The notes beneath the pieces are model-generated. The model did no database searches and was not told where the DNA came from. It saw only the letters and a list, made by a program, of their open reading frames with translations. Of a DNA stretch of 33,053 nucleotides, positions 8,124 through 14,367 are shown piece by piece. The position numbers and the translations under genes are program-made. Source of the stretch: Bacillaceae bacterium UBA7792 (GTDB lineage: Bacteria; Bacillota; Bacilli; Bacillales; Cytobacillaceae); NCBI GenBank assembly GCA_002480735.1, contig DLCS01000163.1, positions 8,121-41,173 on the forward strand. Reading direction: 5' to 3'. Numbering within the stretch: position 1 is the stretch's first letter; each line of letters starts with the position of its first letter.

Positions 8124-8636
8124 ATGAAAATCGTAATAGGGACAAAGAATCCGGCAAAAATTAAAGCAGTTCAATCTGTTTTTGTCGACGATCAACCAGA
8201 ATATATGACTATAAATGTTGCTTCAGGCGTGAGTGGACAGCCTTTTTCAGATGAAGAAACGATGACGGGCGCACTGAACCGGGCACTTGCCGCATTAGAG
8301 CAAGGGGAAGGGGATATCGGAATCGGTCTAGAAGGTGGCGTTCATCAGCATGAACATGGCCTCTTTCTTTGTAACTGGGGAGCATTAGCTGTTAAAGGGG
8401 AGCAACCGCTCCTAGCAGGTGGGGCAAGAATTCCATTACCAACGGAAATTGCGGAAAGGCTTAAAGCTGGTGAGGAATTAGGACCTGTGATGGATGACTA
8501 TGCTAAAAAGGAAAATGTACGTAAACAGGAAGGAGCGATCGGGATTTTCTCCAATGGGGAGGTCGATCGTGCTGAAATGTTTACCCATGTCATGAAGCTT
8601 TTAAAAGGTCAGTATGAATACAAATATAAGAAATAG
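8124..8636 (+). CDS. DUF84 / YjjX-like non-canonical purine NTPase
   Basis: A 170-aa protein with the DUF84 signature: N-terminal MKIVIGTKNPAKIKAVQ, then SGVSGQPFSDEETMTGALNRA, and GDIGIGLEGGV. This resembles inosine/xanthosine triphosphatases that sanitise the nucleotide pool (Maf/HAM1-like fold). The ATG at 8124 is preferred, with AGAAGG upstream; an in-frame ATG at 8046 would overlap ytoP by 41 bases and add an uncharacteristic N-terminus. It ends just before a 19-bp terminator. Enzymatic activity in Bacillus homologues is less sure than the family assignment. Confidence 0.8.
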   Translation: MKIVIGTKNPAKIKAVQSVFVDDQPEYMTINVASGVSGQPFSDEETMTGALNRALAALEQGEGDIGIGLEGGVHQHEHGLFLCNWGALAVKGEQPLLAGGARIPLPTEIAERLKAGEELGPVMDDYAKKENVRKQEGAIGIFSNGEVDRAEMFTHVMKLLKGQYEYKYKK

Positions 8637-8641
8637 CTTTC

Positions 8642-8687
8642 ATAAAGGAAGGACCTGACTTAATATCCAGTCAGGTCCTTCCTTTAT
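8642..8687. terminator. Strong bidirectional terminator
   Basis: A perfect 19-bp stem, 8642-8660 with 8669-8687, loop TAATATCC. The base is ATAAAGG/CCTTTAT and so gives short U-rich ends both ways. It separates the convergent DUF84 and halocin-like genes. Confidence 0.88.
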
Positions 8688-8698
8688 TATTTATTCAT

Positions 8699-9499
8699 CT
8701 ATGCACAAGATAAAATGCAACCTACAGCATAGCTTGCTAGACATACTATACAGCCTGCACAGGTAATTCTTGTAGGATCCCAAAGACAAGCTCCACATGC
8801 TCCTTCGCATGCTATTCTAACTGGCCCTGGGAGTTTATTCCATGTATTTTTGAGACACTTACCAACACAGTCCCAGTATCCCAATGGATTTCCAGACTTA
8901 AAAGCATAGTCATCTGCCATTTTCACATAATAATCATCGTCATAACTAGCAGTTACGATCATTTCGCCCGATTCTAAATCGATCTCCATTGTAAATAAAT
9001 GTGCTCCATTAGGTAAAGAATATGCAATTGAAAAATGCTCTACTTCATTTTCATTTTCTCTCATAAAGTCTGCTATCATCCCAGCACCAAATGTATCTTC
9101 AGTACTGTTATATGCAATATTCAAAATAGATTTCTCTAAATTACTATCTTCAGAGAGTTTATAAGGAACGGTGATTGATTGCTTTCCATTCTCATAGTTA
9201 ACTAAAATTGATTCTTCCCAAAGAAGATCAAGGTAACTATCTTTATTACTATCTGGATGTTCTTCCATAAAATAATCTGTACGAACATGCTCTTTTGCTC
9301 GCTCTATCAATGAATTGTCTACTTGGTTGATACCTAATATTTTCTCTTGATTACCTGGTAAATCCCCGCCACAACCGCAATCTTGTGTCGAATCGATTTT
9401 TGTAGAATTTGCATTTGTTGCAAAAACTATACTGTTTCCTGCCTGACTTAGAAGGAGTAAGAATGAAAACGCTAGTAATACGGCTTTTTTCAAGTTCAT
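8699..9499 (-). CDS. Secreted precursor with halocin-C8-like Cys-rich C-terminal domain
   Basis: A 266-aa precursor. Residues 1-27 form a Sec signal peptide (MNLKK, then a Leu-rich core, ending VFA). The mature N-terminus carries DCGCGG. Residues about 48-200 are an acidic, mixed beta/alpha region with no recognised motif. Residues 205-266 are a compact hydrophobic domain with ten cysteines at 211, 215, 231, 235, 238, 247, 250, 253, 261 and 265. The architecture, a long propeptide plus a ten-Cys C-terminal peptide, resembles archaeal halocin C8, where the N-terminal part is the immunity protein. So this may be a bacteriocin precursor; a structural secreted protein is the alternative. ATG at 9499 follows AGGAGGG by 7 nt. 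Similarity is from memory of the pattern, not a search. Confidence 0.6.
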   Translation of the reverse strand: MNLKKAVLLAFSFLLLLSQAGNSIVFATNANSTKIDSTQDCGCGGDLPGNQEKILGINQVDNSLIERAKEHVRTDYFMEEHPDSNKDSYLDLLWEESILVNYENGKQSITVPYKLSEDSNLEKSILNIAYNSTEDTFGAGMIADFMRENENEVEHFSIAYSLPNGAHLFTMEIDLESGEMIVTASYDDDYYVKMADDYAFKSGNPLGYWDCVGKCLKNTWNKLPGPVRIACEGACGACLWDPTRITCAGCIVCLASYAVGCILSCA

Positions 9500-9524
9500 T
9501 TAATTCCCTCCTAATAGTTTTTAC

Positions 9525-9534
9525 TACAATTGTA
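9525..9534. promoter_or_regulatory. TACAATTGTA palindrome at the bacteriocin-like gene start site
   Basis: A perfect 10-bp palindrome directly downstream of the minus-strand -10, covering the predicted +1. It fits TACANNTGTA, the operator pattern of the BlaI/MecI/CopY repressor family. In AT-rich DNA such a palindrome can occur by chance. Confidence 0.3.
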
Positions 9535-9563
9535 ATATTATCATAATTCGGAATTTTTGTAAA
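9535..9563 (-). promoter_or_regulatory. Promoter for the halocin-like gene
   Basis: On the minus strand, TTTACA (complement of 9558-9563), a 17-bp spacer, and TAATAT (complement of 9535-9540). The start would lie near 9528, giving a leader of about 29 nt with AGGAGGG. Confidence 0.5.
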
Positions 9564-9570
9564 AAATTTT

Positions 9571-9599
9571 TTGGAAAATTTCGTAATTATATGTATAAT
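9571..9599 (+). promoter_or_regulatory. Promoter for the 83-aa membrane protein gene
   Basis: TTGGAA (9571-9576), 17 bp, and a perfect TATAAT (9594-9599). The -35 is only 7 bp from the opposing -35, and a run AAAAAATTTTTT (9561-9572) lies at the junction, so both promoters share one regulatory space. Confidence 0.6.
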
Positions 9600-9622
9600 A
9601 TGGTATAAAAGGAGGTGAAAAA

Positions 9623-9874
9623 ATGAAGATTATTAAAAAGTATAGGCTGATTTTTATCTTTCTCTTGATCATATTAGCTTACATTCTAAAAGTATCTTCA
9701 CTTCTACATTTTTCTATAATGATAGGTGCAGTTTTTTTCTGGCTCTATGTTTCAAAACATTTTTTTAAAGAAAATAATTTTAAAGAATTCTCTTTTAAAC
9801 AGAAAGTATTATTCTATTCTATTATGATCTGCCTTTCTATAGCTGTAATAACTAGTGTACTATTGGTAGTTTAG
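9623..9874 (+). CDS. Small three-TM membrane protein, candidate partner of the halocin-like gene
   Basis: An 83-aa very hydrophobic protein. Predicted membrane spans are about residues 8-24, 28-45 and 63-82. A basic N-terminus (MKIIKKYR) and a charged loop (FFKENNFKEFSFKQK) lie between spans 2 and 3. It has a near-perfect ribosome site AAAGGAGGTGA just upstream of ATG and its own promoter. No family is recognised. Small multi-span proteins next to bacteriocin genes often give immunity, and the divergent shared promoter region with the ten-Cys precursor makes that the leading hypothesis. A role in export, or no relation at all, is possible. Confidence 0.65.
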   Translation: MKIIKKYRLIFIFLLIILAYILKVSSLLHFSIMIGAVFFWLYVSKHFFKENNFKEFSFKQKVLFYSIMICLSIAVITSVLLVV

Positions 9875-10096
9875 ATGTAAGTACTACTAGAGTTACCCTA
9901 AATAAGTAACGGAATAGGGTGTAGTTTATTCAATTTATATCGACTGCCATTTGTTGTATTGATAATGGAGCGAATAAGAATATATCAGAGCTAAAGAGTT
10001 GTGCGATAGTTAGAGAAATATATACAGAATCTAATGATGTGTTGATTAAAAACGATTAACGCATTTTTTTGTTAATCTAGCTAATTTTGCAATTAT
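9875..10096. other. Gene-free stretch before the 53-bp array
   Basis: No plausible gene. ACCCTA (9895-9900) and TAGGGT (9915-9920) can form a weak hairpin after the 83-aa gene. GATTAAC (10054-10060) and GTTAATC (10071-10077) form another with a T-rich loop. Neither is a convincing terminator. After the array, 10415-10483 also shows nothing recognisable. Confidence 0.5.
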
Positions 10097-10414
10097 ACTC
10101 ATGAGCAAATCCTTCTCCGTTCATGTACTAATAGGCCCTATTAGGTACTACTTACGGGTAAAACCTTCTTTGTTTATGCCCCAATAGCTTCCATTGGATA
10201 CAACTCATGAGTAAACCCTTCTTTGTTCGTGTACCAATAGACCTTATTAGGTGCTACTCACGAGCAAAACCTTCTTTGCATGTGCACCAATAGCCCCTAT
10301 TGGATACTACTCATGAGCAAATCCTTCTCTGTTCATGCACTAATGACTCCAATTAGGTATTACTCCTGCGCACACTTTTCTCTATTCACGTATTAATAGC
10401 CTTTATTTAAAAAA
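10097..10414. repeat. Six-unit degenerate tandem array with exact 53-bp period
   Basis: Units start at 10097, 10150, 10203, 10256, 10309 and 10362, each exactly 53 bp later, despite many substitutions. Each unit opens with an ACTCATGAG-like motif, has a CCTTCTTTGTTCATG-like middle, and carries an inverted repeat about 30 bp in, such as CTAATAG-GCC-CTATTAG (unit 1) or CCAATAG-CCC-CTATTGG (unit 4). Arm changes are partly compensatory. 53 is not a multiple of three, so this is not a coding repeat. Function unknown. Confidence 0.85.
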
Positions 10415-10483
10415 TGGAAATTTCCTCCCCCGTTCCATGGACAATACCTATATTAAAACCATCTTGGACTTGAACGATGGCAA

Positions 10484-10517
10484 GAAAAAACCGCCTGTTT
10501 TAAGTAACAGTCGGTTT
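10484..10517 (-). terminator. Terminator of ytoQ
   Basis: Read on the minus strand, AAACCGACTGTT and AACAGGCGGTTT pair with one mismatch around a 6-nt loop, followed by a T-run. It lies about 40 nt past the ytoQ stop. Confidence 0.7.
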
Positions 10518-10558
10518 GGTGTGCATTTTATTTTTCTCAGCATAATTCGCAAAGTTGC

Positions 10559-11005
10559 TTATTTCTCGGAAAAAATGTAAGAGAGCACCTCGATTACTTG
10601 CTCAACGGATTCAACCGTCACATTGGCTTTTCTAGAAAGCTCTTTTAATGGATGATGCAATTCCTTAGGTCTTACCAAGATGAGTGGTTTTCCGAGGGAA
10701 ACAGCAGCACTTGCATCCATAGCAGTATTCCATTGCTTATACTCTTTTCCAAATAATGCAATCACTAGATCGGACTTATTCATAAGTACCTGAGTCCGTA
10801 AATTGTTGATGCTTGAGGCAGCATCGTCACGAAGGATTGGATTTGGTTGAGTGCCCAGTATCTCTTCTCCAATTCGATCAGATAAGTCATGGTTTTCCAT
10901 CGGCCCCACAAATTCGATTGGCAGCGCACGGGCTTTTACTAAATCCTTAATTTCCTCACGCCAGCTACTATGTATTTCCCCTGCTAAATATACTGTCAGC
11001 TTCAT
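10559..11005 (-). CDS. ytoQ: YtoQ family protein
   Basis: A 148-aa cytoplasmic protein recognised as YtoQ by its opening KLTVYLAGEIHSSWREEI and internal PNPILRDDAASSINNLRTQ and KSDLVIALFGKEYKQWN. The fold resembles nucleoside 2-deoxyribosyltransferase-like proteins (YLAGE start, SDLVIALF strand, Asp/Ala-rich middle), but no activity is established to my knowledge. Of tandem ATGs at 11008 and 11005, the second is chosen because AGGAGG then lies 7 nt upstream. In B. subtilis ytoQ is recalled next to ytoP and ytpP; here accessory DNA of about 1.9 kb separates it from the ytoP group. Confidence 0.8.
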   Translation of the reverse strand: MKLTVYLAGEIHSSWREEIKDLVKARALPIEFVGPMENHDLSDRIGEEILGTQPNPILRDDAASSINNLRTQVLMNKSDLVIALFGKEYKQWNTAMDASAAVSLGKPLILVRPKELHHPLKELSRKANVTVESVEQVIEVLSYIFSEK

Positions 11006-11155
11006 CATTCATCCTCCTCAAAACGATTGTATCTCTATCTTAACATGTTTACTGAAATTTCTATACTTTAGGCACCCTTTAATGGAATAAGGATTTTCTA
11101 TCAATTGAACGGCAAAAAATTAAGAGATTTCCTCAATCCAATAACATGTTCAAAA

Positions 11156-12007
11156 TCAGTTCATCCAATGAGAAGGGCGTTGTATATGTGATGGTAATTT
11201 TGTCCTCATATCACCCTTAGCCGAATTAATTTGCATTTGAGTTAAAAACAAACTGGTGGATAAGTTCGCTCCTCTTAAATCAGCATCACGCAAATCTGCA
11301 CCAATAAGATCAGCACCTCTTAAATCTGCATTCCTCATATCTGCAGCAATCAAATAGGCTCCCCTCAAATTGACCGCCCTTAAATCTTTCCCCATTAATT
11401 TTTTACCAAACCAATTAGCTCTTTCATGATCGTAATCCTTGGCATTTTTAGTACCAGGTAGTTTGGCAATTAAGCTTTCGCGAATAGCCTTGCTCGTTTC
11501 CGAAAGCAATTTATTTAATGGAAATCTGTACAGCACTAGATCAAGAGTTAATAATTGTTCAGCATCCAAGCTTTGTAAGTTCTGCAATTCTTTTAACTGT
11601 ACACTCAATTTTTCAGACAAAGCATGAGGGATGTCATAGGATAAGGCTTCTGCTGTGTAGGCAATCATTTCGTGTATTTGTTCCATGATCGGAAACACTT
11701 GAAACATTTTGTCACCAATCTCAGGATGTTCTCGCCAACTTTGACCTTTAAAAGTAACTTGAGAAACGATTTGTCCAGCACCTAGACAGTCAAATACTGT
11801 ACAACCCTTAAAGCCTCTCTCACGTAGGTTACTGTGAATTTGACATCCATAATCAGATTGTAAATTTTTACAAGGTGTACCTGCTGCCTTGTTAATTGGA
11901 AAATCACTCGATGCGACAATATTAAGTGCTGTGCAGCAAAGTCCAAAGCATTTCGTACAATCAGCCGTTAAGCTTTTTCTAATAGATTTGGCTGTTTCTT
12001 TATTCAT
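11156..12007 (-). CDS. Pentapeptide-repeat protein with N-terminal Cys cluster
   Basis: A 283-aa protein in two parts. Residues 16-74 contain eight cysteines (17, 20, 24, 25, 46, 55, 69, 74) in the arrangement CxxCxxxCC...PC...C...C..F.C, which resembles YkgJ-type zinc/iron-chelating clusters. Residues about 208-258 form a right-handed pentapeptide helix with units such as ADLRG, ADLIG and ADLRD, roughly ten turns' worth of repeats. The middle is helical. It starts at ATG 12007 with AGAGGA upstream and faces away from the lipoprotein gene. Such proteins are annotated only as pentapeptide-repeat proteins; DNA-mimic or metal-dependent roles are guesses. No terminator is obvious in the 147-bp gap before ytoQ, so it may be co-transcribed with ytoQ. 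Confidence 0.75.
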   Translation of the reverse strand: MNKETAKSIRKSLTADCTKCFGLCCTALNIVASSDFPINKAAGTPCKNLQSDYGCQIHSNLRERGFKGCTVFDCLGAGQIVSQVTFKGQSWREHPEIGDKMFQVFPIMEQIHEMIAYTAEALSYDIPHALSEKLSVQLKELQNLQSLDAEQLLTLDLVLYRFPLNKLLSETSKAIRESLIAKLPGTKNAKDYDHERANWFGKKLMGKDLRAVNLRGAYLIAADMRNADLRGADLIGADLRDADLRGANLSTSLFLTQMQINSAKGDMRTKLPSHIQRPSHWMN

Positions 12008-12130
12008 GTTCAGGTCCTCTTTAAATTTTCAAATTTTAAGTTGAAGAAAAGCTCAGTTTTTATTGTACATGATTTTTCAATATGTTGTGTTAATCAAAGA
12101 GCGATAAGGGCATTTTTTATTGGGACAATG

Positions 12131-12160
12131 TTGCCATCGATATAGAGTAAAAGGTATGAT
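12131..12160 (+). promoter_or_regulatory. Putative promoter of the lipoprotein gene
   Basis: TTGCCA (12131-12136) and TATGAT (12155-12160) are 18 bp apart. The predicted start falls at the GGAGGAGG ribosome site itself, which would make a very short leader, so the site is tentative. Confidence 0.4.
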
Positions 12161-12182
12161 AAAAAAGGAGGAGGAAGAAAGT

Positions 12183-12689
12183 ATGAGACGTTTCCATAGA
12201 ATAGCTATGCTTTTGGTACTGGCTCTTTTCCTCATGGGTGGGTGTTCAAGTTCCTTTGAGGAGGAAAAAGATGCGGCACGGGTTGAGGTAGAAAAAGTTT
12301 TTCAAAAAGCTCCAAAAGAAGCAAATAAAGAGAATGAAGATATCCGCTATTACCTGCCATTTGGTTATGAAATTGAGAAAGAAACACCGAATAATATCAT
12401 TTTTAAGAATGGCACTAAGACTTACATACTATTTTATAATCTTCAAGAAGACGCAAAAAGTAAAGTTGTTTTAGATGCGACTTTGCAGCAGAAGGAATTT
12501 GATGTAAAGGAACAGTTCAAGCACGGGGATAAGCTTGGGTACTTGCTTGTCAAAAAGAATAGTAATCAACTAAATGAAGTAATCACAGGAATTGGCGGTG
12601 TGAAGCTCACGAGCGAAGTAAAAACGAATAACTTAAAATCTGAAGCGGAAATAATGATGCAAATTGTAAATTCCGTCCAATTTAAATAA
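12183..12689 (+). CDS. Putative lipoprotein
   Basis: A 168-aa lipoprotein. The signal MRRFHRIAMLLVLALFLMGGC has a lipobox ending at Cys21, which would be diacylated and anchored outside the membrane. The rest is hydrophilic, Lys/Glu-rich, with an EVEKVFQKAP helix and a beta-rich C-terminal half containing DIRYYLPFGYEIE and NIIFKNGTKTYILF. I do not recognise the family. ATG at 12183 is chosen because GGAGGAGG lies 8-15 nt upstream and a true signal peptide begins there; an in-frame extension to 12120 lacks both. Monocistronic, closed by a strong terminator. Confidence 0.75.
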   Translation: MRRFHRIAMLLVLALFLMGGCSSSFEEEKDAARVEVEKVFQKAPKEANKENEDIRYYLPFGYEIEKETPNNIIFKNGTKTYILFYNLQEDAKSKVVLDATLQQKEFDVKEQFKHGDKLGYLLVKKNSNQLNEVITGIGGVKLTSEVKTNNLKSEAEIMMQIVNSVQFK

Positions 12690-12695
12690 TCATTC

Positions 12696-12744
12696 AGGGG
12701 AAAGAACTACGTGGATGCTCCACACAGATCTTTCCCCTTTTTTT
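12696..12744 (+). terminator. Terminator of the lipoprotein gene
   Basis: AGGGGAAAGA (12696-12705) pairs with TCTTTCCCCT (12729-12738), followed by a T-run. An inner GTGG/CCAC stem adds stability. Confidence 0.85.
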
Positions 12745-12755
12745 GTTAATGTTCA

Positions 12756-12855
12756 GTGTTGATATTAGCCATATGTGCATGGCGTGAACGGGTTTTGCTC
12801 AGGACAGGAGCAACGTAGTGAACCCATGCACATATGGCGGTATCAAGATCAACAC
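12756..12855. repeat. 100-bp inverted-repeat element with structured core
   Basis: Outer arms GTGTTGAT (12756-12763) and ATCAACAC (12848-12855). Main stem GCCATATGTGCATGG (12768-12782) with CCATGCACATATGGC (12824-12838), 15 perfect pairs. Then an asymmetric internal loop with GTGAAC on both strands, then TTGCTC/GAGCAA and the apical loop AGGACAG. TTGATA/TATCAA offers an alternative outer pairing. It lies between a terminator and the PTS gene. It could be a structured leader RNA, an sRNA, or a palindromic mobile repeat. Confidence 0.7.
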
Positions 12856-12967
12856 CAAATTTAACAGCGCCTATAGACAAAAAGTGTTCCTTTTTTATAT
12901 GAAAGCATATAAAATTAATTTTATCACATGTGTAAAGACACTTGTATATAAAGAAGGGGGTAGGAGA

Positions 12968-13990
12968 ATGAAGGCATTTTTACAAAGAAAAGGAGTAAGT
13001 CTTTCTCCGAAGGTTTATTTCATTGATGCATTAAGCTATATGGCATTAGGGCTTTTTTCATCCCTGATCATTGGCTTAATCATTAAAACGGTCGGAAATC
13101 AATTTGATCTTTCCTATCTAGTTGAGGTCGGAGACTCGGCTATGAAGCTGCATGGTGCCGCTATAGGCGTGGCGATCGCATACGGGTTAAATGCACCACC
13201 ACTAGTCATCTTTGCGGCACTAGCCAGTGGGGCAGCAGGTGCCACTCTCGGTGGTCCAGCTGGGAGCTATGTAGCGGCAGTTATTTCAACCGAGATTGGA
13301 AAGATCGTAAGTAAGGAAACAAAGGTTGATATCATCGTCACGCCACTTGCCACAATCCTAACAGGATATTCGGTTGCTGCGTTAATAGGTCCTGGGATTG
13401 ACTATTTGATGAGAGGGCTGGGAAGTCTAATTATGTGGGGAACAGAGCAAAGACCGATCATCATGGGGATCGTTGTCGCCGTTCTGATGGGGCTCGCTTT
13501 AACAGCACCCATTTCGAGCGCAGCCATCGCGATGATGCTTGATTTAAATGGGCTAGCAGCTGGAGCAGCGACCATTGGCTGTGCTGCCCAAATGGTTGGT
13601 TTTGCCGTTAGTAGCTACCGTGAGAATAAGATAGGGGGACTCTTTGCCATCGGGATTGGAACATCTATGCTTTTAGTGCCTAACATCATTCGAAACCCAA
13701 GAATTCTCATCCCTCCGACACTTGCAGGAGCGATTCTAGCTCCTATCGGGACAACCCTTTTAATTCTGCATAATAATGCGGCAGGAGCGGGCATGGGGAC
13801 GAGCGGCTTTGTCGGTCCAATTATGACCTTTACAACAATGGGTTTTGGAGCTGATGTACTTTTCAAGGTGATTTTGTTGCATATTATTGGACCAGCGGTG
13901 ATCAGCTTGATATTATCAGAATATATGAGAAAAAAAGGCTGGATAAGACATGGGGATATGCTTATCCAGACAGAAGGGACTAGAAAATGA
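12968..13990 (+). CDS. PTS transporter subunit IIC-like membrane protein
   Basis: A 340-aa protein with about ten membrane segments, rich in Gly/Ala, recognised as the EIIC_2-type (PTS_IIC) family. It opens MKAFLQRKGVSLSPKVYFID then an amphipathic/hydrophobic GLFSSLIIGLIIKTVGNQFD, with LHNNAAGAGMGTSGFVGPI near residue 270. No EIIA or EIIB domain is fused or nearby, so phosphoryl transfer would need distant partners, or the protein transports without PTS. ATG at 12968 is chosen for the AAGGGGG site; an in-frame ORF back to 12818 runs into the inverted repeat and is not credible. Its stop overlaps the ytpP start (ATGA), so the two are coupled. Substrate unknown. Confidence 0.75.
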   Translation: MKAFLQRKGVSLSPKVYFIDALSYMALGLFSSLIIGLIIKTVGNQFDLSYLVEVGDSAMKLHGAAIGVAIAYGLNAPPLVIFAALASGAAGATLGGPAGSYVAAVISTEIGKIVSKETKVDIIVTPLATILTGYSVAALIGPGIDYLMRGLGSLIMWGTEQRPIIMGIVVAVLMGLALTAPISSAAIAMMLDLNGLAAGAATIGCAAQMVGFAVSSYRENKIGGLFAIGIGTSMLLVPNIIRNPRILIPPTLAGAILAPIGTTLLILHNNAAGAGMGTSGFVGPIMTFTTMGFGADVLFKVILLHIIGPAVISLILSEYMRKKGWIRHGDMLIQTEGTRK

Positions 13991-14301
13991 AGAAGCTAGA
14001 GAGTATGGAGCAATTTGAACAGTTTAAGAATGAAGGAAAATATATCTTTATGTTTTCTGCGGATTGGTGTCCAGATTGTCGATTTATTGATCCTTTTTTG
14101 CCAGAAATCCAAGAGAAGTATCAGGAATATACTTTTATTTATGTAGACCGTGATGAGTTCATCGACCTATGTGGTCAAGTGGATGTCTTCGGAATTCCAA
14201 GCTTTATCGCTTATGAAAATGGGAAAGAGTTGGGCCGGTTTGTTAGTAAGGACCGGAAAACAAAGGAAGAAATTGAGAAGTTTATTGAAGGCTTGAAATA
14301 A
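13987..14301 (+). CDS. ytpP: Thioredoxin-like protein YtpP
   Basis: A 104-aa thioredoxin-fold protein with active site SADWCPDCRFIDPF (WCPDC, two cysteines spaced as CxxC) and the cis-proline region FGIPSFIAYENGKE. No signal peptide, so cytoplasmic thiol-disulfide exchange is expected. Overlaps the PTS-IIC stop by four bases and is therefore translationally coupled. A weak hairpin separates it from ytpQ. It matches YtpP of B. subtilis by synteny and size. Confidence 0.85.
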   Translation: MKKLESMEQFEQFKNEGKYIFMFSADWCPDCRFIDPFLPEIQEKYQEYTFIYVDRDEFIDLCGQVDVFGIPSFIAYENGKELGRFVSKDRKTKEEIEKFIEGLK

Positions 14302-14311
14302 GTCTGAATTC

Positions 14312-14337
14312 CTCCATCTTTGGATGGGGGATTTTCA
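14312..14337 (+). terminator. Weak hairpin between ytpP and ytpQ
   Basis: CTCCATC (14312-14318) pairs with GATGGGG (14323-14329), one G-U, loop TTTG, then ATTTTCATTT. It may attenuate rather than stop transcription into ytpQ. Confidence 0.45.
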
Positions 14338-14367
14338 TTTACCCTTATCTGCAAGGAGGATGAAGAG

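Noticed and set aside
10097..10414. CRISPR array
   Set aside because: There is no alternation of an invariant repeat with unique spacers; differences are spread along the whole 53-bp unit, and no cas gene is near.
12818..12967. N-terminal extension of the PTS IIC gene
   Set aside because: It begins inside the inverted-repeat arm, has no ribosome site and adds a non-membrane, low-quality segment. ATG at 12968 has AAGGGGG.
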